Shown piece after piece: positions 1 to 8,706 of a stretch of 64,000 bases of DNA. This DNA comes from Gulosibacter hominis (GTDB taxonomy: Bacteria > Actinomycetota > Actinomycetes > Actinomycetales > Microbacteriaceae). A program made the position numbers and the translations under genes. The stretch spans positions 62,001 to 126,000 of the forward strand of contig NZ_CAJGWQ010000004.1 of the NCBI RefSeq assembly GCF_904842695.1, in the 5' to 3' direction. The notes under the pieces were generated by a model that did no database searches, was not told the origin of the DNA, and saw only the letters and a list, made by a program, of their open reading frames with translations. Within the stretch, counting starts at the first letter, position 1, and the number at the start of each line of letters is the position of its first letter.

Positions 1-870
1 CTGCACCTCGGGCGAGGCACCGGCGGCGAGCTCGGCAGCCAGTTCGCTATCGGGGGCGACCACCATGAAGGTGGCACCGTAGAGCGTGTCGGGCCGGGTG
101 GTGAACACGGTCACGGGTTCGTCGCGGCCCTCGATCACGAAGTCGACGTCAGCACCGTGCGAGCGACCGATCCAGTTGCGCTGCATGGTGAGCACTTTGG
201 CGGGCCAGTGACCCTCGAGCTTGTCGAGGTCGTCGAGCAGCCGGTCGGCGTAGTCGGTGATGCGCAGGAACCACTGGGTGAGTTTTTTCTTCACCACGAT
301 TGCGCCCGAGCGCTCCGAGGTACCGTCGGCAAGCACCTGCTCATTCGCGAGCACAGTCTGGTCAACCGGGTCCCAGTTCACGAGCGATTCTTTTCGGTAG
401 GCCAGGCCCTTGCGATACATCTGTTGGAACAACCACTGGTTCCAGCGGTAATACTCGGGGTCGGAGGTGTGGATCACCCGGTTCCAGTCGAAGCTGGCCG
501 CGTAGCGGCGCATCGAGTCGCGCTGCTGGGCGATGTTGCCGTAGGTCCAATCGCGAGGTTCACCGCCGCGTTTGATGGCCGCGTTTTCGGCCGGCAGACC
601 GAATGAGTCCCAGCCGATGGGGTGCAGCACGTTGCAGTCACGGTGGCGCCAGTAGCGTGCCACCGCATCGCCGAGCGCGTACTGTTCGGCGTGCCCCATG
701 TGCAGATCGCCCGATGGGTAGGGGAACATGTCGAGCACGTATTTGCGCGGCCGGTCATCGTCCTCGTCATTCGCGGCGAACGGCTGCAGTTCGTCCCACA
801 CCGGAAGCCACTTGGCTTCGAGGTGCCGGAAGTCGTAGCTGTTGCGGTCGTCGTCACGCTCAGCGGTCAC
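1..870 (-). CDS. leuS: Leucyl-tRNA synthetase, N-terminal part (partial)
   Basis: This class I synthetase charges tRNA-Leu with leucine in the cytoplasm. Only the first 290 codons are present; the gene runs off the left edge. Translation shows the class I HIGH-type signature as HMGH at residues 57-60, preceded by [10 protein letters not shown], then the start of the catalytic fold ([13 protein letters not shown]) and the beginning of the editing insertion ([12 protein letters not shown]), all characteristic of LeuRS. The chosen start is GTG at 870, about 7 nt after a purine-rich AAGAAG. An in-frame GTG at 879 is possible but lies too close to that site. The gene follows cydC by about 90 bp and probably has its own promoter there. 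Confidence 0.95.
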   Translation of the reverse strand, partial: MTAERDDDRNSYDFRHLEAKWLPVWDELQPFAANDEDDDRPRKYVLDMFPYPSGDLHMGHAEQYALGDAVARYWRHRDCNVLHPIGWDSFGLPAENAAIKRGGEPRDWTYGNIAQQRDSMRRYAASFDWNRVIHTSDPEYYRWNQWLFQQMYRKGLAYRKESLVNWDPVDQTVLANEQVLADGTSERSGAIVVKKKLTQWFLRITDYADRLLDDLDKLEGHWPAKVLTMQRNWIGRSHGADVDFVIEGRDEPVTVFTTRPDTLYGATFMVVAPDSELAAELAAGASPEVQ

Positions 871-957
871 TGCACTCACTTCTTTCGTGATGGGGATGTT
901 TGCCAACCTCCCTATCGTAGCGGCGCAGCGCGCGTGCGGGATGCGGATGCGGGCTCC

Positions 958-2646
958 CTACCCCAACCGGAGGCGCTGGGTGATGAGTGTCTCGTCGATC
1001 GGGGTGTGGCTGATGATGATCAGGGTCTGGTCTTCGCCGGCTGCTGCAACGAGGTCGGCCATGAGCTGATCGGCCCGGCCCGGATCAACATTGGCGGTGG
1101 GTTCATCAAGCACGAGCACCCGGAAATCGGCCAGCAGCCCGCGCGCAAGCGCGATGCGCTGCGCCTGACCGCCAGACACCAGCGAGCCACGCTCCCCAAC
1201 CGCAGCATCGAGCCCGCCACGCGCGCGCATCCACTCGCCCAGCCCCACGCGCTCAAGCACCGCCTCGAGCTCGGCATCGGTGGCATCGTCACGTGCAAAC
1301 AGCAGGTTTTGGCGGATCGACTCGTTAAAAATATGCGCCTGCTGTTCGATAAGCCCGACCCCTCGGCGCAGCTCGTCGACATCAATTTCGCGGGCTTCTA
1401 CCCCGGCGATGCGGTAGCTGCCGGTGTAATCAATAAATCGCACGAGCAGGTTGGCGAGCGTGGTTTTACCGGCACCCGAATCACCCGACACGAGCATCCT
1501 CGCCCCGGCAGGAATCTCAACATCGAGGGCGGCAAAAGCCGAATCCGCCGCACCCGGCCAGCGACCCGCGACCCCGCGCAGCGAAATCGGTAGCGACCCC
1601 GCCGGCAGGGATGCACCGCCACTTCCCGGCTGCGGAATTTCGGCGGGGATCGTGTCCGGCGCCACCTCGGCGATGCGCTGCGCCGCCACGCGCACCTTGC
1701 GCCAGGCAGCAACCGCCTGCGGCACCTGCGCAAAGACCTCAAATAGCGCCATCGGTACCAGCGCGATCAGTGTCAAAAGTTCGGGGATGAGCGTTCCCTC
1801 GACCACCGGATTGACGCCCCAAAAAAGCGCCCCCACAACGGCCACGCCCGAAAACAGGGTCATGGCACCGGCAACGAGGCCCGACCCTGCGGCCGAGCGC
1901 TGCAGGGCCCGGCGCAGGTGTTCATCGGCCGCGCGCATCCGCGCCAGCTGCGGTTCGAGTGCGCCGTAGGCGCGCAGCACCTCGTGGTTGGCGATGGTGT
2001 CGTGCACCAGATCACCCAGGCGGGCGCGAAGCGGCGCAATTTCACGGTCTTGGCGGCCCGAGATGGCGAGCTGTGCCGATGTGGCCACCACAAATGACAC
2101 CACCAGGCACACCAGCAGCGTCAGTCCAGCCGGCAGCGACACGAGCGATACCCCGATCACCGCCAATACCGAAACCAGCACCGAGGTGACGATGGGCTCG
2201 GCCACCCGCATCGGCAAAAACTGCAGCTCGTCAACATCGTCAACCAGCCGCGTGAGCAGATCGCCGCGGCGGGTTCGCCCGAGCCCCGCCGGAGCCAGCG
2301 GCAAAAGCCGCTCGTAGAGCCCAACCCGAATCGCCGCGAGCTGCCGCAGCGAAGCATCGTGTCCAAACAGCTGCTTCAGATAGCGAAAAACGGCGCGGCC
2401 GATCGCGAACATGCGCACCGCCACAATTGCGATGCCGAGCCACAAAATATGAATGATGAGCGAGGCGCGCGTAATCAGGTAGGCGCTCGTTGCCAGCAGC
2501 GCGACAACCGAAATCGCCCACAGCAGGCCCCAGGTGAGCGTGGGCCAAAACCGCCGCAGCGGTGGCATTGCGAGCCCGAGGACGCGCCGCTCATCCGGTT
2601 CAAGTTCGAGGATGCGGTCAAAAAGTGCCGACTGTTTGTTGCTCAT
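958..2646 (-). CDS. cydC: ABC exporter subunit CydC, cytochrome bd maturation
   Basis: CydC pairs with CydD in a heterodimeric inner-membrane ABC exporter of glutathione/cysteine-type thiols that is needed to assemble cytochrome bd. The 562-residue protein has an N-terminal six-helix transmembrane region (about residues 30-320) and a C-terminal ATPase. Visible motifs are Walker A GDSGAGKTT (388-396), signature VSGGQAQR (490-497), Walker B VLVLDEPTANVD (510-521) and the H-loop SHTP near 546. The ATG at 2646 has a GGAGG about 6 nt upstream and overlaps the cydD stop by 4 bp, so translation is coupled. The downstream neighbour is leuS. Confidence 0.93.
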   Translation of the reverse strand: MSNKQSALFDRILELEPDERRVLGLAMPPLRRFWPTLTWGLLWAISVVALLATSAYLITRASLIIHILWLGIAIVAVRMFAIGRAVFRYLKQLFGHDASLRQLAAIRVGLYERLLPLAPAGLGRTRRGDLLTRLVDDVDELQFLPMRVAEPIVTSVLVSVLAVIGVSLVSLPAGLTLLVCLVVSFVVATSAQLAISGRQDREIAPLRARLGDLVHDTIANHEVLRAYGALEPQLARMRAADEHLRRALQRSAAGSGLVAGAMTLFSGVAVVGALFWGVNPVVEGTLIPELLTLIALVPMALFEVFAQVPQAVAAWRKVRVAAQRIAEVAPDTIPAEIPQPGSGGASLPAGSLPISLRGVAGRWPGAADSAFAALDVEIPAGARMLVSGDSGAGKTTLANLLVRFIDYTGSYRIAGVEAREIDVDELRRGVGLIEQQAHIFNESIRQNLLFARDDATDAELEAVLERVGLGEWMRARGGLDAAVGERGSLVSGGQAQRIALARGLLADFRVLVLDEPTANVDPGRADQLMADLVAAAGEDQTLIIISHTPIDETLITQRLRLG

Positions 2647-4289
2647 GCGCGCTCCTCCACCGCGAGGGTCTGCAGCGTCAGCACCCGGTCGGCGGCATTG
2701 ATTACGGCGCGGCGATGACTAATAACCGCCACGATCCGCCCCTCGCCAGCCAGGGCGCGCAGGGCCCGGATGACGGTCTGTTCGCGCTCGGTGTCGAGTG
2801 CGCTGGTGGGTTCGTCGCACAGCACCACCGCACAGTTTCGAGCGCGAGCACGGGCGATGGTGCGCGCGAGCGAGAGCCGCTGCGCCTGGCCGCCGGAAAG
2901 CCCGCTACCACCCACTCCGAGCTCTTGTTCGAGCGAGAGCCAGTCGAGGTCTGCCAGCCGCAGCGCTTCCCGCAGCTCGTCATCGCTCGCTACCGTTTCG
3001 CCAAGGGCGAGGTTTTCGCGCACTGTCCCCTGCAGCAGTCCGGCACGCTGTCCCATCCAGGCGATCTTGCTCGCCGCATCCCTGGCCGCGAGTGGCTGCC
3101 CATCAAGCAGGCGCTCGCCCTCGCCGTCGATCTGCCCCATGATGTAGCCAAACAGGGTCGATTTACCGGCACCCGATTCGCCGCTGAGCGCGGTTATTTC
3201 ACCGCGGTTGAAGCTCGCGCTAAAGTCGCGCAACACCGTGTGCTCGCGGTAGGCAAAGTGCACATTGCGCAGCTGCAGCCCTGACGCATCCCCCGCGCCT
3301 GCTGCCGCAGCGACAGCGCGCGTATCGATTTGGTCTTGGGCTCCCGCTTCGAGCAGCGCAAACACCTGCTGGGCGGCTGCCACCCCCTCGGATGCATTGT
3401 GAAATTGCGCGCCCACCTGGCGTAGCGGCGCAAACACTTCGGGGGCGAGGATGAGCGCGAACAGTCCCACCAGCAGCGGCATTTCGTCGTCGATGAGCCG
3501 AATACCGATCTGCACCGCGACCAGCGCCACCGATAGTGAGGCAAAAAGTTCGAGCGCAAATCCCGACAAAAACGACACTCGCAGCACTTTGAGGGTGTCT
3601 TGGCGGTAATCGTCGGTGATGTGTTGCAGCCGCTCGCGCTGCCGATTGGCTCGACCAAAGATTTTGAGCGTCGAAAGCCCCTCAATCAGTTCGAGAAAAG
3701 CGTTCGCGAGTCCCGTGAGCGAGTCGAGCTGGCGGCGCTGCACGCGGGTGGTAACGAGCCCAATCAGGATCATGAACACGGGGATCACCGGCAGTGTCAG
3801 CACCTCGGTGATCGCCGAAACCGGGTCGTGAAACCAGGTCACGACAATCAATAGCGGGGTGGCGATCATGGTGAGCAGCAGCTGCGGCAAAAATTTCCCG
3901 AAATATGGGTCGAGCGCGTCAAGGCCGTGCGTGGTGAGCGTGGTGATTTCTGCACTCGAGCGCCCGCTGAGGATGCGCGGATGCTGCGTGATTGCGCTCA
4001 TCACCTGGCCGCGCAGCTGCGTTTTGGCAGCGGCTGCGGCTCGAGCACCGGCGAGCTCAGTTCCCCACTGGGCGAGCGCTCGCACCGCAACACAGCCGAT
4101 CCCTACCGCCAGCACCGAAAGCAGCTCGGGCATCCGATACCCGGCGATCGCCCGAGTTACCACCACCGCAATGCACCAGGCAAATCCGATCATGGCGGCG
4201 GTCTGCACGAGCCCGAGTACGGCCCCAATAACGAGGAACGAACGCGAAGCACTCGCGTAGCGCAGCAGTCGAGGATCAAGAGGTTTCAC
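2643..4289 (-). CDS. cydD: ABC exporter subunit CydD, cytochrome bd maturation
   Basis: This is the partner half-transporter of CydC: 548 residues with an N-terminal membrane domain and C-terminal nucleotide-binding domain. Walker A is SGESGAGKST (about residue 375), the signature is LSGGQAQR, Walker B is CAVVLCDEPTSALD and the H-loop is SHRR. The start is GTG at 4289, preceded by GGGAG with 5 nt spacing. Its end overlaps cydC by 4 bp. It lies 138 bp behind cydB, and that gap contains a GC-rich hairpin, so cydDC may be expressed at a different level from cydAB. The assignment of C versus D rests on order and family resemblance. Confidence 0.92.
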   Translation of the reverse strand: MKPLDPRLLRYASASRSFLVIGAVLGLVQTAAMIGFAWCIAVVVTRAIAGYRMPELLSVLAVGIGCVAVRALAQWGTELAGARAAAAAKTQLRGQVMSAITQHPRILSGRSSAEITTLTTHGLDALDPYFGKFLPQLLLTMIATPLLIVVTWFHDPVSAITEVLTLPVIPVFMILIGLVTTRVQRRQLDSLTGLANAFLELIEGLSTLKIFGRANRQRERLQHITDDYRQDTLKVLRVSFLSGFALELFASLSVALVAVQIGIRLIDDEMPLLVGLFALILAPEVFAPLRQVGAQFHNASEGVAAAQQVFALLEAGAQDQIDTRAVAAAAGAGDASGLQLRNVHFAYREHTVLRDFSASFNRGEITALSGESGAGKSTLFGYIMGQIDGEGERLLDGQPLAARDAASKIAWMGQRAGLLQGTVRENLALGETVASDDELREALRLADLDWLSLEQELGVGGSGLSGGQAQRLSLARTIARARARNCAVVLCDEPTSALDTEREQTVIRALRALAGEGRIVAVISHRRAVINAADRVLTLQTLAVEERA

Positions 4290-4377
4290 GATGCTCCCAG
4301 CCTATCTTCCGCGAGCTGTAGCCGCACGGCTCACAGCCGTCGCTCGAACCACTGGCAATAACCGCGCCGCAAAAGCG

Positions 4378-4413
4378 AACCGCCCGCGCATCCATTTGGA
4401 CACGCGGGCGGTT
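4378..4413 (-). terminator. Hairpin between cydB and cydD
   Basis: Perfect 11-bp inverted repeat: AACCGCCCGCG at 4378-4388 pairs with its complement at 4403-4413, with a 14-nt loop. On the minus strand it lies just after the cydB stop and is followed by CGCTTTTGC, a short T run. It is probably a partial terminator or attenuator separating cydAB from cydDC. Confidence 0.6.
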
Positions 4414-4427
4414 TGCACTGTGGCAGA

Positions 4428-5525
4428 TTAGGCCGTAGCCGGTTCGTGTTCGACCTCGGCAGCGTCCACCTTGCGTTCGAAATCGACGCGGCGCAGACGC
4501 TTGCTGAACACCCAGAACGACCAGGCCTGGTAGGCCAATACGAAGGGCATGATGACCAAGAACGCCCAGCTCATAATGCCGAGTGTCTTGTCGCTTGCCG
4601 CACCGTTGTAGATGGTCATGTCGAGGCCACCCTCGGTCAGGTTCTTCATGAGCAGGTGCTCACCATCGTGCGAGAAGAACAGGGTCGAGTACAGGGCGGC
4701 GACGGCACCGATCACGGTGACGACCGCGAGCCCGAATGCCCAGCCGTCCATCCCCTTCAGGTTGACAAGCCACGAGCCAACGAAAGCCACCACTGCCAGC
4801 AGGGCAAAGATGAGTGTCGGCACGCTGTAGTAGGCAACTACCGTCCAGCCCAGGAAGGCGATAGCCAGCACGGCAACCGCAAGGCCCACGTAGGTGGCGG
4901 CCTGCTTGGCACGGTCGCGCAGTTCGCCGTCGGTCTTGCGGGTGATGAACACCAGACCGTGGTAGAAGAACAGCGCCAGCGTGGTCAAACCACCCAGCAG
5001 GGCGTAGGGGTTGAGCAGGTCGAAGAACGTGCCCGTGTAGTTGAAGTTGAACAGCAGTTCGCCGGTGGTGTCGATACCGCCCGCAGTCATCTGCTCCATG
5101 GGCATACCGCGAACGATATTGGCGAAGGCGGCACCCCACAGCAGGGCCGGGATCGCCGAACCCCAGAAAATCATCCAGTCGAACCAGCGCGTCCACTGTT
5201 CGCCCTTGCCCTGGTGTCGGTATTCAAACGAGACACCGCGGACGATCAGTGCGAGCAGGATGACAAATAGGGCGAGGTAGGCGCCGGCGAAGATCGTGCC
5301 GTACCACTCGGGGTAGGCAGCGAACAGGCAGGCACCGGCGACGATGACCCAGGTTTCGTTGAGGTCCCAGATGGGGCCGATGGTGTTAATCAGGATGCGT
5401 CGGTCGGTGTCATCTTTACCGATGAACGGCAGCGCGATTCCCACACCGAAGTCGAATCCGTCGAGAACGAAGTATCCGATGAAGAGGAAACCGACAATCC
5501 AGAACCAGAGGATATTCAGATCCAT
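4428..5525 (-). CDS. cydB: Cytochrome bd ubiquinol/menaquinol oxidase subunit II
   Basis: CydB is the structural membrane subunit of cytochrome bd, the high-oxygen-affinity terminal oxidase that takes electrons from quinol to oxygen without proton pumping. The 365-residue protein starts MDLNILWFWIVGFLFIGYF and contains the family stretch VLDGFDFGVG, followed by GPIWDLNETWVI and repeated hydrophobic segments consistent with eight or nine helices. Its ATG shares a base with the cydA stop codon (TAATG), so the two subunits are translationally coupled. The C-terminus ends in a charged cytoplasmic tail. Length and motifs match the family. Confidence 0.96.
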   Translation of the reverse strand: MDLNILWFWIVGFLFIGYFVLDGFDFGVGIALPFIGKDDTDRRILINTIGPIWDLNETWVIVAGACLFAAYPEWYGTIFAGAYLALFVILLALIVRGVSFEYRHQGKGEQWTRWFDWMIFWGSAIPALLWGAAFANIVRGMPMEQMTAGGIDTTGELLFNFNYTGTFFDLLNPYALLGGLTTLALFFYHGLVFITRKTDGELRDRAKQAATYVGLAVAVLAIAFLGWTVVAYYSVPTLIFALLAVVAFVGSWLVNLKGMDGWAFGLAVVTVIGAVAALYSTLFFSHDGEHLLMKNLTEGGLDMTIYNGAASDKTLGIMSWAFLVIMPFVLAYQAWSFWVFSKRLRRVDFERKVDAAEVEHEPATA

Positions 5526-6946
5526 TAGTAGACGCTCGCTTTCACCTTGACGTTTTCAACCGACTCAACGGTGCCGTCTGTGTGTTTTTCCACCTGCATG
5601 GGGTCAGACTTGGCGGCCTTGAGCAGCAGCTTCACTTCGACCACGGCGAGGATGCCGTACACGAGCGTGAAGCCGATCAGTGACAGCAGCACGGTGAGGC
5701 CGGTCACATTGGGCGAGACACCGTCTTCGGTCTTCATGAGACCGAACACGATCCACGGCTGGCGACCCATCTCGGTGAAAATCCAACCGATGATGATGCC
5801 CCACAGCGGCATGGTGGCGTTCGCAATCGCGACGTTCCACATCCACGGCTTGGTTTCGTAGCCCTTGCGGGTCACGATCAGGCCGATGAGGGCGACGAAC
5901 ATGGCCAGGAAGCCGAAGAACATCATCCAGCGGAACGACCAGTAGGTAATCCACACGGTCGGGTAGTAGGCGCCGGGGCCGAACATTTCGACGTACTGAG
6001 CCTGCAGGTCGTTAATACCTTCAACCGTGCCCGAGAAGGTGTTGGTGGCGAGGAAGCCGGCCAGGTACGGGATGCGCAGTGACCAGACTTCTTCGGAACC
6101 GTCGGGGGTACCGATTGAGAAGAGCGAGAAGGATGCGTCAGCGCCAGTCTTGCTGTCCCAGATCGCTTCGGCAGCGGCCATCTTCATGGGCTGGGTTTCG
6201 GTCATCGCGATACCGAGACCGTGGCCCGAGAGCATGATGCCAACGCCCGAGATGAGCACGGCCCACAGCCCGAACTTGAGCGCGGGACGGAAGGTCTCAA
6301 TGTGCTGGCCGCGCTTGAGGTGCCAGGCGGCGGTGGCCACGATAATGGTGGCCGCCAGCATGACCGAGGCGGTCAGCGTGTGCGGCAGCTGCCAGAGCGC
6401 AACCGGGTTGAGCAGCACGGCACCGAAGTCAACGAGCTCGGCGCGGCCGTTGGCCGGGTTGAACTCGTAGCCAACGGGGTTTTGCATGAAGGCGTTTGCA
6501 ACGAGGATGAAGTAGGCCGAAATCCAGGTACCGGCAACGGTCAGCCAGATGGTGGCGAGGTGCACGCGCGGCTTCAGCCGGTCCCAACCGAAGATCCACA
6601 GCCCGATGAAGGTGGCCTCCATAAAGAAGGCGAGCAGCCCCTCAAAGGCGAGCGGTGCGCCGAAGATGTCACCCACGAAGCGCGAGTAGTTTGACCAGTT
6701 CATCCCGAACTGGAACTCCTGCACGATACCGGTGACGATACCCATCGCGAAGTTGATGAGGAACATCTTGCCGAAGAAGCGGGTCAGCTGCAGATACACA
6801 ACCTTCCCGGTGCGGGTCCACGCCGTCTGCCAGATCGCAACCGCGAGCACCATACCCAGCGTGATCGGCACAAACAGGAAGTGGTAGATAGTGGTGAGCC
6901 CGAATTGCCATCGAGACAATACAAGCGGGTCGAGTAGTGATTCCAC
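5525..6946 (-). CDS. cydA: Cytochrome bd ubiquinol/menaquinol oxidase subunit I
   Basis: CydA carries the haems b558, b595 and d and the quinol-oxidising site of cytochrome bd. The 473-residue protein begins ESLLDPLVLSRWQFGLTTIY after the initiator. The conserved N-terminal His follows directly at residue 22 (b595 ligand region), and GRQPW is present near the C-terminal part. A longer reading frame to 6994 exists, but GTG at 6946 has an ideal GGAGG 6 nt upstream and matches the usual CydA start. It heads the cydAB operon. The 309 bp upstream are AT-rich and contain a MarR-type palindrome that may be its operator. Confidence 0.96.
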   Translation of the reverse strand: MESLLDPLVLSRWQFGLTTIYHFLFVPITLGMVLAVAIWQTAWTRTGKVVYLQLTRFFGKMFLINFAMGIVTGIVQEFQFGMNWSNYSRFVGDIFGAPLAFEGLLAFFMEATFIGLWIFGWDRLKPRVHLATIWLTVAGTWISAYFILVANAFMQNPVGYEFNPANGRAELVDFGAVLLNPVALWQLPHTLTASVMLAATIIVATAAWHLKRGQHIETFRPALKFGLWAVLISGVGIMLSGHGLGIAMTETQPMKMAAAEAIWDSKTGADASFSLFSIGTPDGSEEVWSLRIPYLAGFLATNTFSGTVEGINDLQAQYVEMFGPGAYYPTVWITYWSFRWMMFFGFLAMFVALIGLIVTRKGYETKPWMWNVAIANATMPLWGIIIGWIFTEMGRQPWIVFGLMKTEDGVSPNVTGLTVLLSLIGFTLVYGILAVVEVKLLLKAAKSDPMQVEKHTDGTVESVENVKVKASVY

Positions 6947-7115
6947 AGAGACCTCCAGACTGCAAGTCGTACTGCCGCAGTGTTTTTCGCGCAAGTGGGT
7001 TACTCACAGCGAACTACAACAAATATTAGCCCAAATTCACAGCTTGCAAAGACAACCACTTGGCAATGAGGTTCATTTATCTGACCTGGGATTTATCGCA
7101 AAACAAGACACCAAT

Positions 7116-7133
7116 CATCTCGATATCAAGATG
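7116..7133. promoter_or_regulatory. MarR-type palindromic operator candidate
   Basis: CATCTCGATATCAAGATG is an 18-bp inverted repeat with one asymmetric pair per arm. It closely resembles the ATCTTGAnnTCAAGAT operators bound by many MarR-family repressors. It lies about 170 bp upstream of the cydA start. No MarR gene is in the window, so the cognate regulator is unknown. Confidence 0.4.
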
Positions 7134-7140
7134 AATCTGC

Positions 7141-7183
7141 ACAAAAAATTTGGCACTTCACTCGATGTCAAGTGAAATGCCAA
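7141..7183 (-). terminator. Rho-independent terminator of dedA
   Basis: A 34-bp inverted repeat (7150-7183) is followed on the minus strand by A then six T. Its imperfect positions become U-G wobbles only in minus-strand RNA; in plus-strand RNA they would be C-A mismatches. It lies 73 bp beyond the dedA stop. The central part also resembles a MarR operator (TTCACT...AGTGAA), so a double role is possible. Confidence 0.7.
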
Positions 7184-7255
7184 AAATTCACTAAGTAGAA
7201 ATGCTGCGGTCAAAGTTAGCCCGGCGCCGGCCGGAGTTGCTGCGCACCAGCCGAT

Positions 7256-7891
7256 TCACGTCTCCGACTCCACCGTGCGCTGCAATTTCCGCCGCACCAA
7301 CCCAGAGACCAGTACGAACAACAAAATGACCCCGACAAACACCACGCCGGCCCATTTGAGCTGACTACCAATCGCCTCATAGCTCGCCGCCGCAACCGAT
7401 CCGACCGACACATACACCAGTGCCCACAGCACACAGGCAGGAATCGTGGCCGTCATGAAGCGTCGGTACGGCATCCCCGCCATCCCCGCCGCGGCCGGCA
7501 CCACCGAGTGCAGCACCGGCAAAAAACGCGAGACAAAAACCGCGAGCGCACCACGACGCTGCAGATAGCGTTCGGCCAGCTCCCAATTGCGTTCTCCAAT
7601 CAGCCGCCCGGCTCGCGAGTTGCGCAGCGGCCCGCCGATCCAGCGGCCGAGCGCAAACCCGAGTGACTCACCCAAGAGTGCCCCGCAGATCGCGGCCGCC
7701 ACCAGCGCACCCCAGCTCCCCCATCCAGTCACCCCGGTTGCAGCCAGCAACAGCACGCTATCGCCGGGAACGAGCAGCCCCACAAACAGGCTCGTCTCGA
7801 GCAAAATCGCCAGCCCAGCGATCGCAATGAGCCACCCCTGATCGATGGCCTGCACCGAGGTGATCAGCCAGTCAATGAGGTCGTTGAGCAT
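7256..7891 (-). CDS. DedA family (VTT domain) membrane protein
   Basis: DedA/VTT-domain proteins are integral membrane proteins proposed to be undecaprenyl-phosphate or phospholipid flippases involved in envelope homeostasis. The 211-residue protein shows the family hallmarks LVPGDSVLLLAAT near residue 40, the ESLGFALGRWIGG stretch, and FVSRFLPVLHSVVPAAAG (the conserved F-R-P motif), with hydrophobic segments between. The reading frame extends upstream to 8233, but ATG at 7891 gives the canonical length and avoids overlap with the divergent SRAP gene at 7941. It ends in a basic tail (RRKLQRTVESET). Confidence 0.88.
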   Translation of the reverse strand: MLNDLIDWLITSVQAIDQGWLIAIAGLAILLETSLFVGLLVPGDSVLLLAATGVTGWGSWGALVAAAICGALLGESLGFALGRWIGGPLRNSRAGRLIGERNWELAERYLQRRGALAVFVSRFLPVLHSVVPAAAGMAGMPYRRFMTATIPACVLWALVYVSVGSVAAASYEAIGSQLKWAGVVFVGVILLFVLVSGLVRRKLQRTVESET

Positions 7892-7940
7892 CCAACCAGT
7901 TTCACACAGTTCGCTGCGAGCAGCTGCGTAGGCTGGCAAT

Positions 7941-8645
7941 ATGTGTGGTCGATTTGTAGTGGCACGAGCCAGCGCCGAGCTCGCAGCCGAACTGGATGCC
8001 GATATTGTCACCGAACATCCGGCACCGGTCTCATACAACATTGCACCCACCACCCAGATCCCGGTGGCGATCGACACAATGGCTGACGATGGCACGCGCC
8101 ACCGGCGATTGGAATCGGCAAAGTGGGGACTCGTGCCCAGCTGGGCGAAGGACGAAACGGTCGCCGTGCGAGCTTTCAATGCCCGCAGCGAATCGGCAGC
8201 GGCAAAACCCACTTTCCGCGACTCGGTGCGCAAGCGCCGCGCAGTAATCCCGGCCGACGGTTACTACGAGTGGCGCACCGCCGCCGACGGCAGCAAACAG
8301 CCGCACTATATTCATCCCGCCGACGGGTCGCTGCTGCTATTTGCCGGGCTCTATGCCTGGTGGCAACGCCCCGACAATTCCTGGCTGCTCAGCGCCATAA
8401 TTCTCACCCGCCAGTCACCAGCGGGCCCGCTCGCTGAACTACACGATCGCATCCCGGTGTTCCTCAATCACGATGACCTCACCCAGTGGCTCAACCCCGC
8501 GCATCCCGGTGACAGTGAACTCGTCGCAGAATTCGCCCACCGCGCACAAACGCGCGCCGCACAGCTGCAAATCGACCGCGTAGACCGCCGGGTGGGCAAT
8601 GTCCGCGAAAATGATGCCCAGCTCATCGCCCCTATCTCCCAGTGA
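7941..8645 (+). CDS. SRAP-domain protein (YedK/HMCES family)
   Basis: SRAP proteins crosslink covalently to abasic sites in single-stranded DNA through the N-terminal cysteine and shield them from breakage. The 234-residue product begins Met-Cys-Gly-Arg, so Cys2 becomes N-terminal after Met removal. Other expected active-site residues are visible: Asn33 (YNIAPT), Asn80 (NARSES), Glu110 (GYYEW) and His168 (HDRIPV). The upstream region has only a weak ribosome site. It is divergent from dedA with 49 bp between starts, and lies near another repair gene, dnaE2, although not in the same operon. Confidence 0.93.
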   Translation: MCGRFVVARASAELAAELDADIVTEHPAPVSYNIAPTTQIPVAIDTMADDGTRHRRLESAKWGLVPSWAKDETVAVRAFNARSESAAAKPTFRDSVRKRRAVIPADGYYEWRTAADGSKQPHYIHPADGSLLLFAGLYAWWQRPDNSWLLSAIILTRQSPAGPLAELHDRIPVFLNHDDLTQWLNPAHPGDSELVAEFAHRAQTRAAQLQIDRVDRRVGNVRENDAQLIAPISQ

Positions 8646-8706
8646 TAGATCGCCGGTTTGACCGGCACAAAACCCACCGTTATTTACTGCATGCGAGGAT
8701 GTTTGG

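Larger units (their letters stand above)
6947..7255. other. AT-rich intergenic region between cydA and dedA
   Basis: These 309 bp contain no convincing gene. They are clearly richer in A and T than the surroundings and hold the cydAB promoter region, two inverted repeats (7116-7133 and 7150-7183, centres 42 bp apart) and the 3' end of the dedA transcript. A 94-codon frame on the plus strand (6891-7175) has no ribosome site or family resemblance and is not considered real. Confidence 0.7.

Noticed and set aside
6891-7175. 94-codon plus-strand frame in the cydA upstream region
   Set aside because: It has no ribosome site or recognisable domain, overlaps the cydA start, and lies over regulatory palindromes.
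8641-8706. Possible terminator after the SRAP gene (GGTTT...AAACC)
   Set aside because: The arms are only five to six bases with no T tract, too weak to support.
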